The notes beneath the pieces are model-generated. The model did not search any database. It was given only the letters and a program-made list of their open reading frames with translations, and was not told the DNA's origin. 64,000 nucleotides of DNA from Bryoerythrophyllum caledonicum. Its lineage: Eukaryota; Streptophyta; Bryopsida; Pottiales; Pottiaceae. Each line of letters starts with the position of its first letter. Position 1 is the stretch's first letter. Positions 11,280 to 22,092 of the stretch are shown here, in pieces. A program made the position numbers and the translations under genes. The stretch is from positions 1,178,001 through 1,242,000 of the forward strand of contig OZ020516.1 of the NCBI GenBank assembly GCA_963971425.1, read 5' to 3'.

Positions 11280-12955
11280 TCAATGAAATTTTCCATTCTT
11301 GAAATCCCATGGTTTAGAACACCCTAATACAATATTACGTGCGATCGCAGACTTCCTAAATCCAATACTAGCCCCACACCCGGAAAGAAGATTCTCTCGA
11401 ACAAAATCAGCACCAAGGAGCTTAGAGGCAATCATAATCTGCAGCCACGGAAGCATGGTGTTCATGAGGAACCGGTCCGGCGATTCACTAGACCACTCCG
11501 AAGGATGAACAGCGTTGAAGTGCCCGTTGAGGAGGTTCTTCTCTGGGTTGTCGTCAACGAGCAATTCCCGATCAAGGTCCACATGCTCAAGAACACCTCT
11601 AAGTTTTCTGAGATCTTTCATCATGTACTTCTTGTCTCTCTTGCCCTTGCTTCTAGGAAAGGAAGATAACGTCACATCGTTGTGTGACAAAACCGGCAGT
11701 TGCTCTCGTTTGAGAGAAGAACCAGATAGAACACAGTCTAACATGAATTCTATGTTTCTCGGAATGGCGCAACTCCATACCACAACATTAGCCTTACTCC
11801 ACAACCAGTTCAAAAACGGAACACAGTCGGGTCTAGGGATACAACCGCGACCGCTATTAGTTCTGTGGACCAGAAATCCATTCAAGTCCAGGACGACCGT
11901 GTACCTCGGATCCATTACCTTTATAGAGCGAGGGGCGACAGTCAGAGCGGGTGGAGGTATTTCAGTTGCAGCGAACCAAAGAGCAAGCGTTAGTAGAGAG
12001 GGAGGGACATCGAAAGATCTTCCTATCTAGCAATATAGAGCACCAAAAGGAGGAGGTTAGGACATCGAAAGATCTTCCTATCTAGATATATAGAGCACAA
12101 AGATGGCGATGACATCAGAAGATATTCCCATCTATCAATACATCGCAAAAAGAGGAGAGTAGTGAAGGTAGAGCGGCCTCCAAGAGATGTACCTTCAGTA
12201 GAGGGTCGACCACCATAATGGGCACCGCAGCGTGCATTCTTCTCCCCAACAGCAGCTTCATCATGAAGCAACTCTGAGTCGACCCTGTAGTCCTGGCTAA
12301 ACTTCAGTGAGTCTGAATCTGCATCATTGAATGCAGACTTCAACACGTTCGCAGGAGGACTGAAGGCCTACAGAGATTCGCTGGCCTCATCGAATATCCC
12401 AGCTAGCAATTCTTCCACAATCTCTACGCCATCTCGGGAAGAAGTCCGAGCTTGAGGAGTTGAAGAAGACGCGGCGCAATCAGTAGCAAGAAGTCTGGCA
12501 AGTGTATCTGCTGCCGAGTGTTGCTCACAATCCGAGATAGTCCCCAATACAACGCTCGAACTAGGCTGAGATGATGCATCTACCTCCATTGGCATCGCGC
12601 CGGACATAGAACGTTGAACATCGTCCGATGGAACTTTGGGTGGAGATAAACGTACAATCGGACATGTCACTCTCGTCTTAGAGCCAGATTTTCCCGGGGT
12701 ATACTCCATCGTGTATGTAAATACTGGCTTCTTATATTTCGAAACAGACGGTTTCGGCAACGGCGCAACAACTGCCTCAATGTCCTGTGGCAGCTTTTCA
12801 ACAAGGGCCTCAACAGAGTTGTCTTCAATGCCATCATCGGCCCTTCCACTCACATCTCCATGCTCGATGTCTCACAACGATGCCACTCCATCCATCGCCT
12901 CGGTATGAGCAGCAAGACGTACCACCACGTCTTCACCAGTGCATGCACTCACGTC
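11280..12955 (-). pseudogene. gene Y: acidic protein with C-terminal FCP1/NIF-type HAD domain
   Basis: Two exons are supported: 12955-12193 and 11965-11280. The donor after ACT GAA G at 12193 fits an acceptor at 11965 only if its AG has mutated to AA; the phase then matches exactly. The first exon is Ser/Asp/Glu-rich. The second encodes YTVVLDLNGFLVHR (HAD motif I, with Asn replacing the second Asp), WSKANVVVWSCA and ELLVDDNPEKNLLN (acidic motif), as in plant NIF-like phosphatases. In-frame TGA (12872-12874) and TAG (12368-12370) interrupt exon 1. The true start is not resolved. The intron holds copies of the GATAGGAAGATC motif. The HAD family is fairly sure; activity is doubtful because of the DxN motif and the stops. 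Confidence 0.6.
12005..12140 (-). repeat. intron palindrome array, gene Y
   Basis: Three copies of the GATAGGAAGATCTTTCGATC motif (minus sense) at about 12010, 12063 and 12113, spaced about 50 bp, inside the gene Y intron. Confidence 0.75.
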
Positions 12956-13300
12956 CTGGATATTAGGCCACCGTCAAGCATTCCCAATGGAGGGATCCCC
13001 CTTCGCACATAACCCGGACGGCATAGATTTAGGATAGAGAATTAGAATATGATAGAATTAGGGTGCTTAGATTTTCGTATTAAAAATAGGCAAAGCGTAA
13101 GACCAATGTCGATCGAAAGAATCCTCCTATCCTCTAGTACTCAGTGAGGAATGAAGGATCCTCCAATCCACAAAGACTAACCGAGGAACTTCTAAAACAA
13201 AAAATTTACAATAATAAACAAAAAAATTACAATAATAAACAAAACAATTGCCCTATTAGATTACTGAGCATCTAAAAAACATATGTAATCCGTCAAAAGA
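12956..13300. other. spacer between genes X and Y
   Basis: AT-rich, with two degenerate copies of the GATC-containing motif at about 13110 and 13150. Either an intron of Y or intergenic. Confidence 0.4.
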
Positions 13301-13346
13301 TTAATTGTTCTGGTGATTGAGTTTGGAGTTAGCCGCTGCATCATAC

Positions 13347-14399
13347 TTAAGAACTGTGCGGAGAGGAGCCTTCTCCTGCAGGAGCCTGAGTCGGTAGAAA
13401 CTCGTCATGCTCATGGAATAGCGGCTCCTTCGAGGCTTTCTTCTTCGAGATCTTACTCTTTTGAGACTGGCGAACTTGGACCTTCTCCTCCTCGTCTTCC
13501 TCCTCGACCTCCGTCTCGTCCTCCGGCTCATCCTCCGTGCTCAATTCTTCATCAGATGGCTCCTGCTGTCGTTTCCTCAGCCTCTCCGCCTTGTCGTCCT
13601 CCTCCTCGTTTTCGTTCTCCGCCACGTTGTCGTTCTCCTGCTCTTCCTCCTCGTCCTCATTTGCCTCCTCCCTCTGCGTTTGCGTGGATGCCTCAATCAC
13701 CTCTTGTTCGTCGGCGTGGACCAAATTCTTACGATCATGCCCTCTCTTCGAGGCCCGCTCCTTCTTCCTAGGCTGTCTATCCCTGGGCTCTATCATATTG
13801 GGCTCTTTCATCCTGGGTTGTTTCTTCTTGGTTAGTTTCTCTTCTTCAGGAACTGTTACTTTAGCCACTTTTCGAGAGTCCCAAATATATGTGGCCGTCC
13901 TTATGGCAGCCAGACATTTGTCCTTCGAATAGACGACCTCGATGACTTGCGCGCCCATTTTCTGCAAGCAAAATCGAGCGACACAAATGAAAACTTGGAA
14001 TGCCAACAATCATAATGCAACAACGAGAATCACACACATCATAGCATACCGCGGGGAGATCGAAATATATTCCTATCCACTTACCAAACCAAGCCAGGTT
14101 ATTGCAGGGCCTCCACCGATGTTCACAATGACATTCTTGGGCGCCGCAAGTGTCCCAATAATATCATCCACCGCATCGATATTGAAATTCGCCCACCTGA
14201 GCTGATTCTACTACGTTGTCACATTCTTGAAATCCGATGCGGATACTACAGACTTGAATGGCATGTCGTTCCCAAAGAATTGACGAAAGGATGCGGTAGG
14301 CTGGCAACCCTGCTCATTTCCATAGACAAAATTGAAGTAGAGAGGAAGTGTAAGTTCAGGAGATGGAGGTAACTTGAAGCCCTCAGTACCCTCCGTAAT
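13347..14399 (-). pseudogene. gene X, segment 3: methyltransferase-like motif and acidic C-terminus
   Basis: Exons 14399-14095 and 13961-13347, joined in phase across a GT..AG intron that again carries the motif (about 14050). The first exon continues gene X in frame from 41776 across the hAT insertion. It contains two adjacent TAG codons at 14208-14213, then PKNVIVNIGGGPAITWLGL. After the junction follows KMGAQVIEVVYSKDKCLAAI. Together these look like motif I (glycine-rich loop) and the following acidic/Ser strand of a Rossmann-fold SAM methyltransferase. After this comes a basic, then strongly Glu/Asp-rich tail of about 170 residues ending in TAA at 13347. I see no clear DPPY-type catalytic motif. 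The methyltransferase call is an inference from this one region. Confidence 0.45.
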
Positions 14400-14530
14400 C
14401 AGAGTTGTTCGGCCGTCCGTCCACCCGGTAGTGTCCGTCCGTCCCGATGTCCGTCCGATAGAGGCTGCTGTCCGTCCGATAATGGCTACTGTCCGTCCGA
14501 TAAAGGCTGTTGTCCGTCCGATAAGGGTCA
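14400..14530 (+). repeat. hAT subterminal array, left end
   Basis: Eight or so GTCCGTCC units, several followed by GATAxxGGCT. Subterminal repeats of this sort are the usual transposase-binding sites of hAT elements. Confidence 0.75.
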
Positions 14531-14599
14531 ACCCTAGTTTGACCATGACTCGAGGTAAATCAATTTACCCACTGCCACGAAGGCGACTACGTGGCTAAC

Positions 14600-15060
14600 A
14601 CGTCGTCAACAGGGTCGCGCGCGTGCGGACAGGGGGGCGGGCGCGTGAAGGGATCGGGCGCGTACGGAGATGGGCCGGGCGCATACTGAAGGGGCCGGGC
14701 GTGTGCGGATATGGGTTGGGCGCGCACTGAAGGGGCCGGGCGCATACAAGGGAGGACCGGGCGCGTACCGAATTGGGCCGGGCGCGTACAAGGGTGGACC
14801 GGGCGCGTACTGTGAGGGGCTGGGCGCGTGCAGGGAGGACCGCGCGCATAACGCCAGTGTCCGGGCGCGCGCGGTGAAGGGCCGGGCGCATACTTGGAGG
14901 GGCTGGTGCGTCCGGCCAAGGTCGCGCGCATTCGTAGAGGGGCTGCGCGCGTTCGTGGGGGAGGACTGGGCGCGTTCGTGGAGGGGGCTGGGCCTGGTGC
15001 GTGGCCTTTGGGGTCACGCACGTACGGGTATTGAATTTAGGGGTTGCGCGCGCTCTCTCA
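14600..15060 (-). repeat. GC-rich array 1
   Basis: About 17 diverged units of 20-30 bp with core GCGCCCGGCCC on the minus strand. Long Pro/Arg/Gly reading frames cross it on both strands only because the unit lacks stops. It lies between the left hAT end and the 3' end of the kinase gene. Confidence 0.8.
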
Positions 15061-15223
15061 CTTTTTAACATGCATGAGCTTCATATTGCAATGTGTATGA
15101 AAAATGTTAATCTTTTATTTATCACGAGGTGGGCAAAAAGCACCGTTACATCACAATGCTAGTACGTATTGCAAAATGATCAACAATTGAAACCTTCACT
15201 ATCAATACGCTAAGTCAAAATAT

Positions 15224-16810
15224 CTATATCTCATAGCGGAAGCAAGCGTCCGGAACTTCAAAGTTGAATGGTTTAGCCATTAGCTCGTCAACCACTTTGC
15301 AGAGTGTTGGACGTTTGAGAGGATCTCGCCCCAGTAATTTCTCGATCTTCACTTGAAAAGCTGCGTAGTTGACGGTTGATTTGAACAATATTGAGTCAGA
15401 TTCTTTCTCCCAAATCGCTCTAGCCATCCATCCAACGGAGTACAAATCGGCGAGCTGGGTGTATTGGTGACGCCGCTGCATCACATCCAATGCCGTTTCC
15501 GAATCTTGTGGGCCGAATTTGTAAAACAACTCTGGAGCTACCCAATGTCGTCTACGGCGTTGATTGTCCAGCTTCGTGTCTGTCCGAAATCCATATTTTG
15601 ATGGCTCTTCGTGTGATACTCGGCTCGCAATTCCCCAATCACAAACGCCTATGAAGATGGATCCTGGTTTCTCTGGAGGAAAGTGGAGAAGCACGTTTGA
15701 TGGAGCGATGTCATTGTGAATGACATTTGCCTTGTGGACTTGGGCCATGGTGCACATCAAAGCCCAGGCAAGTCTTGCTCTATTCTTCCGGAAGGCTAAG
15801 ATTTGTGTTGTATCCTCCGCCGAAATATATGGAGCTGAAAGGATTGAGTTGCTCGAAGCCGCCGGATTTGCCTTTGAATCGATGGTTTTAAAATGGGCCC
15901 AACTACCACCATTCCACCACAATGTGTACGCCTCCATATTCTTTGTATTCACCGCCCAAAACTTTATAACTCCTGGGTGTGCAACATGACATATCATGGC
16001 CTCGTGAGACCGTTGTCTAAATTTCTCCTTCGGATGAGACGCCGTTGGCATTTTCCCGGCAAACTCCATGTATGCCGAAATGGCTCGCACACTCACGATG
16101 CGGAGCTTCCGAACCTTTCCGTATCCACCAACGGCGTCATATCCGGAAAGTCCATAAACTCCGATATCTTCTGGAAGAAATTGCACGCTGTGCAACATAT
16201 GTGCCTCCATGGCTGACTTCATCGCTTGTTCATTCCAAGGCATACCTCTCGTACGAGAGCTTGAAAACCGGCCGATGGTGGTCTTCACACCTTCGAGGAA
16301 CTTGCGGAGTTCCAAGTCTCGTGGCTGATGTTGGCCCCCGCGAGGTTTTTTCACCTCACAATCAAATACATGCGATGCATTACTCGTACATTGAGTGATT
16401 ACTCTCTCCATGAATGAGGCATAGTGATACATGCCATATGCATCCTTGAACCATTCAGAACTCTCCAGAGCGCGCTCGAATTTCGACTAGAGGTCCGCCT
16501 GTAAGCACATGATTCCTGGCTCTCCCTTCTCTAAATAAACTTGACGGAATCGCACCACGTCAATTTCACACCATCGACGGTAGTATTGTATTGCCACACC
16601 TCGAAGAAATGCGGTATACTCCTTTGGTGGATAACCGGCATCCTTCTCGTGCGCAGGCATTTTTTGCTTCGCCCTCTTCGACGGTGCCTTCGGTGCATCG
16701 GAAGGATTGCAGCTCGACTCCGCAACGCTAGTAGGTGGAAGCTCCGATGCATCTGGAGCATCTAAATCAACATACGCGGGCCGCTTCCCAGTATTACGAT
16801 CAGTGGCCAT
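15224..16810 (-). pseudogene. protein kinase gene carried by the hAT, one in-frame stop
   Basis: Start ATG at 16810, stop at 15224. About 107 residues, then TAG at 16489-16487, then about 419 residues in the same frame. The first part is basic with no known domain. The kinase domain follows: glycine loop VGGYGKVRKL, lysine in MEFAGKM, Glu in RSHEAMICHV, catalytic loop VIHNDIAPSNVLL (HND instead of HRD; Asp codon at 15712-15710), DWG instead of DFG (15640-15638), WVAPELF for APE, and DPLKRPT near the end. The Lys, both Asp and the Asn are present, so the ancestral protein was probably an active Ser/Thr kinase. Its 5' side faces a GC-rich array shared with the divergent coiled-coil gene. Domain call is strong; the role in transposition is unknown. 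Confidence 0.8.
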
Positions 16811-16841
16811 TGCAATAATCACAACCCTACACAAACTATAA

Positions 16842-16851
16842 TTTTATAAAA
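16842..16851 (-). promoter_or_regulatory. possible TATA box of kinase gene
   Basis: TTTATAAAAT on the minus strand about 35 bases before the kinase ATG. Weak evidence, and close to the start codon. Confidence 0.25.
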
Positions 16852-16989
16852 AAATCAAAACCTCCCCTGGACCCAATGTGTGGTGGCCCCCCTCTTAGTT
16901 CCTAGCAAAGTACAAATAGTACTAGGACAAGGAGCCACTTGAGAGGAGCCTATGTGATTGATATTAGAATCTATTCCATTTATAATGAA

Positions 16990-17393
16990 ATGGAAAACCC
17001 TGGCCGCGCATGCACGTCTGCATGCGCCTGACCAAGACGCCACGCGCCCGACCCTCTAGCGTACGCGCCCGGCCCTCCAGAGAACGCGCCCGGCCCTCCA
17101 GCGTACACGCCCGGCCCGTAACCGAATAGAGCCTGTTCCCACACGGATAGAGCCCGTTCCCGCACGCGCCCAGTCCGTTCCCGTTCGTGCCCGGCCTGTC
17201 CCCGTTTGCGCCCGGCCTGTTCCCGCACGCGCCCGGCCCCAATGTCCACGCGCCCGACCGTGGATCCTACGCGCAAGGCCCCAAACCCTACGCCCGAGAC
17301 CCCGAAACGTACGCGCGAGACCCCAGCGTATGCGCCCGGTCCCCATACGGCATGCGCGCGTTCCCCATGCGGCGTGCGCGCTCGGCCCACTAG
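16990..17393 (+). repeat. GC-rich array 2, between divergent kinase and coiled-coil genes
   Basis: About 17 units of roughly 20-24 bp with core GCGCCCGGCCC on the plus strand, ending directly at a TATA box. The same layout recurs before the transposase gene, which suggests promoter or heterochromatin-boundary use. Confidence 0.8.
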
Positions 17394-17401
17394 TATAAAT
17401 A
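17394..17401 (+). promoter_or_regulatory. TATA box of coiled-coil gene
   Basis: TATAAATA immediately after GC-rich array 2 and about 280 bases before the ATG at 17683. Confidence 0.55.
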
Positions 17402-17682
17402 GTCGCGTGCGCCCAGCCCATCTCACAAACTCCAATTGGAAATCGTGGCTTTCAACTATCTTTTTAAGGTGGTTGATTGCGTGATCTTCGATTGGGGCTC
17501 CAGATTTGCACACATCCATACGATGTATTGCATCACCGCATCGATCACCGTTCTAATTAATTAACATTGCTACCTTGGATTATTTTGAAATCCAAGGTGG
17601 TGATTTTGGTTCGTTTTTTTTTTTCGATAGAGCTTAGCGTAGTTAACGAACATTTTGGTAGATTTTTTTACAGTGTTCAGCT

Positions 17683-18410
17683 ATGGAGAGTGAGAGTGAG
17701 CCGGATGCCCAACAACAGCCACCAATGTCCACCGCGCAGAGGAAGAGGGAGAAAGACAGAGATAGGGCCAGGCACGGGAAGCTCCAGAAGAAGCGGATGC
17801 ACGTGTTCAATAATCCAGTGAAGATTGCATTCGTGGGTTGGCAAGATAAGCCATCGCCGTGGTCGTCTGTCACTTGCGAGGATTACATCGAGTGGTGCCA
17901 TTTGTCGAAGATGTTTCCTCCACATCGCCATTTAATAAATCGTCGCGCAAACAAGGCGAATTTGAAGTATTGCATCAATGAGGCGTTTCGAGCTCGTGCC
18001 CTCCAAGTTCACCAATACTTATACGAGCTCGAATTCATGCCCCGCAATGATTGTCCCCTCTATCTCACTCGCATGGTATATGCGGAGGTTGTTCTCAATA
18101 AGCGAGTGGATTGGAGGACTGTGCGGAAAACTCCCAAAATGCCGAGGGTGTGGATGCATGCCGATGTGCCTAAGGAGCAACATCCAGTGTTACTTTTTAC
18201 GGCACTAGGGCCACAGAAAACGGATGGACCAGAAGAAGTAGCTCCAGTAGAGTCAGATTCATCACCGGATACGGACTCAGATGGACGTGTAGGTCGACGT
18301 TCATCGACTTCTCTAGTGGCGTGTGCGTCACGGAAAAAGCGCCAACGAGTGAAGCTCCATCAAGCAGGATGTCTACTGGTTCAAGGAGGTGGCCAGGTAG
18401 ATTTACCAAT
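17683..18410 (+). pseudogene. hAT cargo gene, 5' part, interrupted by solo LTR
   Basis: ATG at 17683 opens 242 codons: a charged start (MESESEPDAQQQPP, then a basic stretch to about residue 45), a compact Trp/Cys-containing middle part (VGWQDKPSPW, EDYIEWCHLSKMFPPHRH) with several paired aromatic residues, and a Ser/Asp-rich linker with RKKRQRVK as a possible nuclear signal. The frame is cut within codon 243 by the LTR at 18411. It resumes at 20904 when one copy of the CCAAT duplication is removed. I do not recognise the family. Divergent orientation to the kinase and the shared array suggest the two were expressed together. Confidence 0.65.
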
Positions 18411-20898
18411 TGTGAGCCAAATAAACCGCCCCCTAATGGAGTGGCTTATCTTGAACACAAGACCTACATATGGGATGCAGCCCCTTGTGCAAACATACTT
18501 TGACCATTCATACAAGCATGATGATCCAAGGCGTGGTCACTTAAGGGGGTTCATTGATAATTAGTGATGTGATGGCTGAATTCAGCCTTAGGTTGAATCC
18601 AACCTTTAGACAACCGTAAATTCCGCCTCAAACTTCCGTTTCCAATGTTTTAAAGCTCTATTAGGTTCAGTTTCGCCTTGTGTACTTGATTAGACCTTCC
18701 ATGACCCATTCCAGGCTTAGGTGTGAACCGGGCAGCTGCGACAGTAGACAGGCTTCTTGTTTTAACCCTGAACTTATATTCCTTTTATCTTCTTGACTAT
18801 AACTCCGTTTTGTATGTTTGTTTTTTTTATTCTTATTAGTTTTTTGTGCTTAACATGATGGCAGCATTCAATTGATCATTTGACTCGACCCTGGACCTCC
18901 CAGCCAGCGACCAGCAGTGCACCTTCAACATATGACTTTATTCAAGATCATGCACCACATTCCTACGCATGTATCACATTCATTCACACAAGAATCCACC
19001 CCAACCTTACTAAGAGTGAGCCTCCAGCTGTGTTCACTTACTAATGGCGCTCTAATCGGTTATTTAGTTGAATATATAGCAAACCCTAATTCTACCAAAA
19101 AATTGGCAGCGCTTCCGCGTGGTTTTTGTATTTAGAAAATTAGGGTTCAAGTCATACACATGGAATTGAAGAGGTTCGAGGGAGAAAAGAAAGGGGCTCC
19201 CTGATTTAATTCGGTTCACCCTCCATCCTTAGCCTTCGACTTGCTTGGTCAGCTCGTGATCTTCCTCCTCTTGTTCAGCTCGTGATCTTGCTCCTCTTGT
19301 TCAGCTTGTGATCTTGCTCCTCTTGTTCAGCTCGTGATCTTGCTCCTCTTGTTGTTGCCCTTGCTCCGCGGCTCGTATCTTCGTCTTCGCAGCTCCAAAC
19401 CGCACGCTCTTGGGCTTGTTGGAAAGCCAACTTTCTAATCTATCTACTCCTAAAATCTTAACTCGATTGGAGCAAAACTCCGTGACTGACAAGGAAAAAA
19501 CCGAGGCCGTTGAGATCCGCTGGTTGCCCTTGCTCCGCGGCTTGTATCTTCGTCTTCGCAGCTCCAAACCGCACGCTCTTGGGCTTGTTGGAAAGCCAAC
19601 GCTTCGATCTATCTACACCTAAAATCTTAACTCGATTGGAGCAATACTCCGTGACTGAGAAGGGAATTACCGAGTCCGTGTGAGATCCGCCGCCGATCTT
19701 CCAGCTGGTCGCCCTCGCTCCACGGCTCGTATCTTTGTCGTCACAGCTCCAAATCGCACGCTCTTGGGCTTGTTGGAAAGCCAACGCTCTGATCTCTCTC
19801 CACCCGAAAAATCAACTTGATTGGAGCAATACTCCGTGACTGACGAGGGAAAGACCGAGGACCTATGGGATCCGCCGCCGATCTTCCAGCTGGTCGCCCT
19901 CGCTCCACGGCTTGTATCTTCGTCGTCGCAGCTCCAAATCGCACGCTCTTGGGCTCGTTGGAAAGCCGACGCTCTGATCTATCTACGCTCAAATTTTCGT
20001 GATCATTGATTCAAAACTCTAGCCCACACGAGGGGAAACACCGAGGCCTACCTCTTCTCTCTCTCCACACACCTCTCGGTTCCTAACTCTCACACAACCT
20101 TCATTTCCTAGCTCTCTCTCTCCAATTTCCTAACTTCCATGGTTCGAATGAACGACCTCCAAGGGGGTAACCCCAAGGCCCTTGCTCCCTACTTCGTTCC
20201 CAAGGTCGTTCCCTTTGTCGTTCACAGCCGCCAATTTGGGTGGGCACATTAATGGTCACACTAAACAACTAGTAACTAAAAAGCAATAATTCACTAGCCA
20301 CCCTTGCATTTAACACAAGTGGGTGTCCCACTAACCAAGGAATATCTAAATCTAACCTTTGACTCCATGCCACATGTGTGTGCATGATCTCAATAAGTGA
20401 GCCTCTAAACTAATTTCAACGATGCAAATACTACCTAATTAGCCTAGATTGAATTCCCCTTGTTTTGGGTTATGGCTAATTTACCAAATGATGGTGAGGG
20501 TTTTTTTCCCCAAGCCTTTGGGTCCCTTAAACTATTTTTTCCTCTTCCCTTTTCTTTGAGGCTCTTTGATTTTTTCCTTCTTCCTTCTTTTCTCCTTCTC
20601 ACCATTTTTCCCTCCTTCCTATTGTTTTGGTTTTCTCCATCTTTTCTTATTTTTTTTTTCTTTTTGTTTTCTTCTATTCTTTTAATTTTTTTTTCTTTAT
20701 TTTTTGGTTATCTTCCTAAAACTTCCGGTTACCACAATGTGGCTCCCACTGATGATTTAGTGCACGGAAGGCTTAATTGGTCAATCCAATCGAAAACCAA
20801 GAACTAACCAATGGGATAACCCATTTTCACTACTAGTTAACCCTTATGGACGCGATGCGCGGTCCATTCAACCTCGTGGGCCGGTTTTGCGGCTCACA
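18411..20898 (-). mobile_element. solo LTR of the Gypsy 1 family
   Basis: TGTGAGCC...GGCTCACA ends, 5-bp duplication CCAAT (18406-18410, 20899-20903), and collinear similarity to the LTRs at 27863-30565 and 38321-40997, with more substitutions and fewer internal repeats. Orientation is given by matching the coding strand of Gypsy 1. A solo LTR arises by recombination between two LTRs. It splits the coiled-coil gene. Confidence 0.92.
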
Positions 20899-20903
20899 CC
20901 AAT

Positions 20904-21575
20904 CGTTAATCTTGTTGGCGATGATGAACCCGCCGCGAGGCTTGAGGGTGTTTAGATGAAGAACCCATCCATGTTGTGGATGAAATGCCAATGATGGATG
21001 TCGTAGTCACCACTTCCAACACCAGGCATGTAGCATCAAGGTCCGGAAGTACGACCGTCGATGCTCACCATGAGTTATTGGACACTATCTGCTTGAAGGA
21101 TGAGATGATTCAACGTCTCCAAGAAGAGATTGAAAACCTGAAGCTGCAATCTAGTGAAAAGGGTGATATTATCACCAAGCAAGCAGCCGAAATAGAAGAG
21201 TTGCATCGAGAACGTGTTGCCAGCCAGGCTGATATTGGCGAAGTTGCTCGAGGTGTGGACGAGACAATGATCGCCAATGTTATTGGCAACATTACTAGCT
21301 GCTTGCTAGAGACTCCGACAAGACCACCGCGTCACCACTTCGCTAGTCGTCCGTTGGTTTTTCTACCGCCGCCGACTGTAGCAGCACAGCCATTCGTAGA
21401 TTCCATCGGCATCGAGGATTCTCTGTCATTTTCCCGAGCTAATCCAAGGACGGAACTTGTTCTGCTTCGCACTGCAAGCGACATCCTTCGAGAAAGGATA
21501 AGATCGGTGGGCGAGCAGTGTGGGAAGTCGTCCCACAGGTTTTCGGCTGATTACCATAAAATCCGGCTAAAATAA
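20904..21575 (+). pseudogene. hAT cargo gene, 3' part with coiled coil
   Basis: After the LTR the frame continues for about 17 codons, hits TAG, and a one-base shift leads into a 200-codon frame ending at 21575. Residues such as LLDTICLKDEMIQRLQEEIE and QAAEIEELHRERVASQ form heptads of a coiled coil of about 60 residues, so dimerisation is likely. A Pro-rich part follows. The last 18 codons may already belong to inserted DNA, because TGTGGGAAGTCGTCCCACA at 21519 looks like the start of a Copia-type LTR. Confidence 0.55.
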
Positions 21576-22092
21576 AAAAAATAGTGGTGATAAAATAAGT
21601 AAAGTTGAGTTAGATAGTACAGAATCAATAACTGGAAAATAGGATGGGTGCCGGATAAGCTAAGTCCTTAAAAGGTCTAACGAAGTGCATAATCCGGATG
21701 GCCGGTCACGTGGGAAACCGGGTATAATCTAGGGAACCCGGAAATACCTTGAATCGGGAGAAGAAATCAAGATATACCTACTATGGAACCTGTCATAATG
21801 GCGATAGTGACGTCAGAGCCGTTAAAGGGCTTTGATAGTGACGTCACTACCGTTGGAGAAATCCCGTACTTTGGGGCCGTTATAAAAAGGCCAACCGACG
21901 GGGAATACCCAAAACAGTTTTTCTTCTTCGTCCTCGATTTCTTCTTCTCTCCCTCCGGACTGTTTTCGATCCCCCTCCCTTAGTCCTTCTACAGGTTTCT
22001 CAGCCGGTTGCTCCTCAAGCTTCCGGCAGTATTAGAGAGATGTTGTGAGGTCAGTGCGTGCAGGTATGACCGGAGGCTGACGGAAGAGCGCC
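21576..22092 (+). other. 5' region of the gag-like reading frame
   Basis: Contains TATAAAAAGG at about 21890 followed by a pyrimidine-rich leader. Together with the LTR-like start at 21519 this resembles the promoter half of an LTR, but no matching right copy is visible because of the N gap. Confidence 0.35.

Noticed and set aside
13313..13932. Plus-strand Ser/Pro- and Leu-rich frames
   Set aside because: Antisense shadows of the Glu/Asp-rich tail of gene X.
14587..15071. Long Arg/Pro/Ala-rich reading frames on both strands
   Set aside because: They are by-products of a tandem GC-rich unit without stop codons; every frame is open and the sequence is simple repeat.
16964..17519. Gly/Arg/Ala-rich frame of 179 codons
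   Set aside because: Same reason; it crosses GC-rich array 2 and the TATA box.
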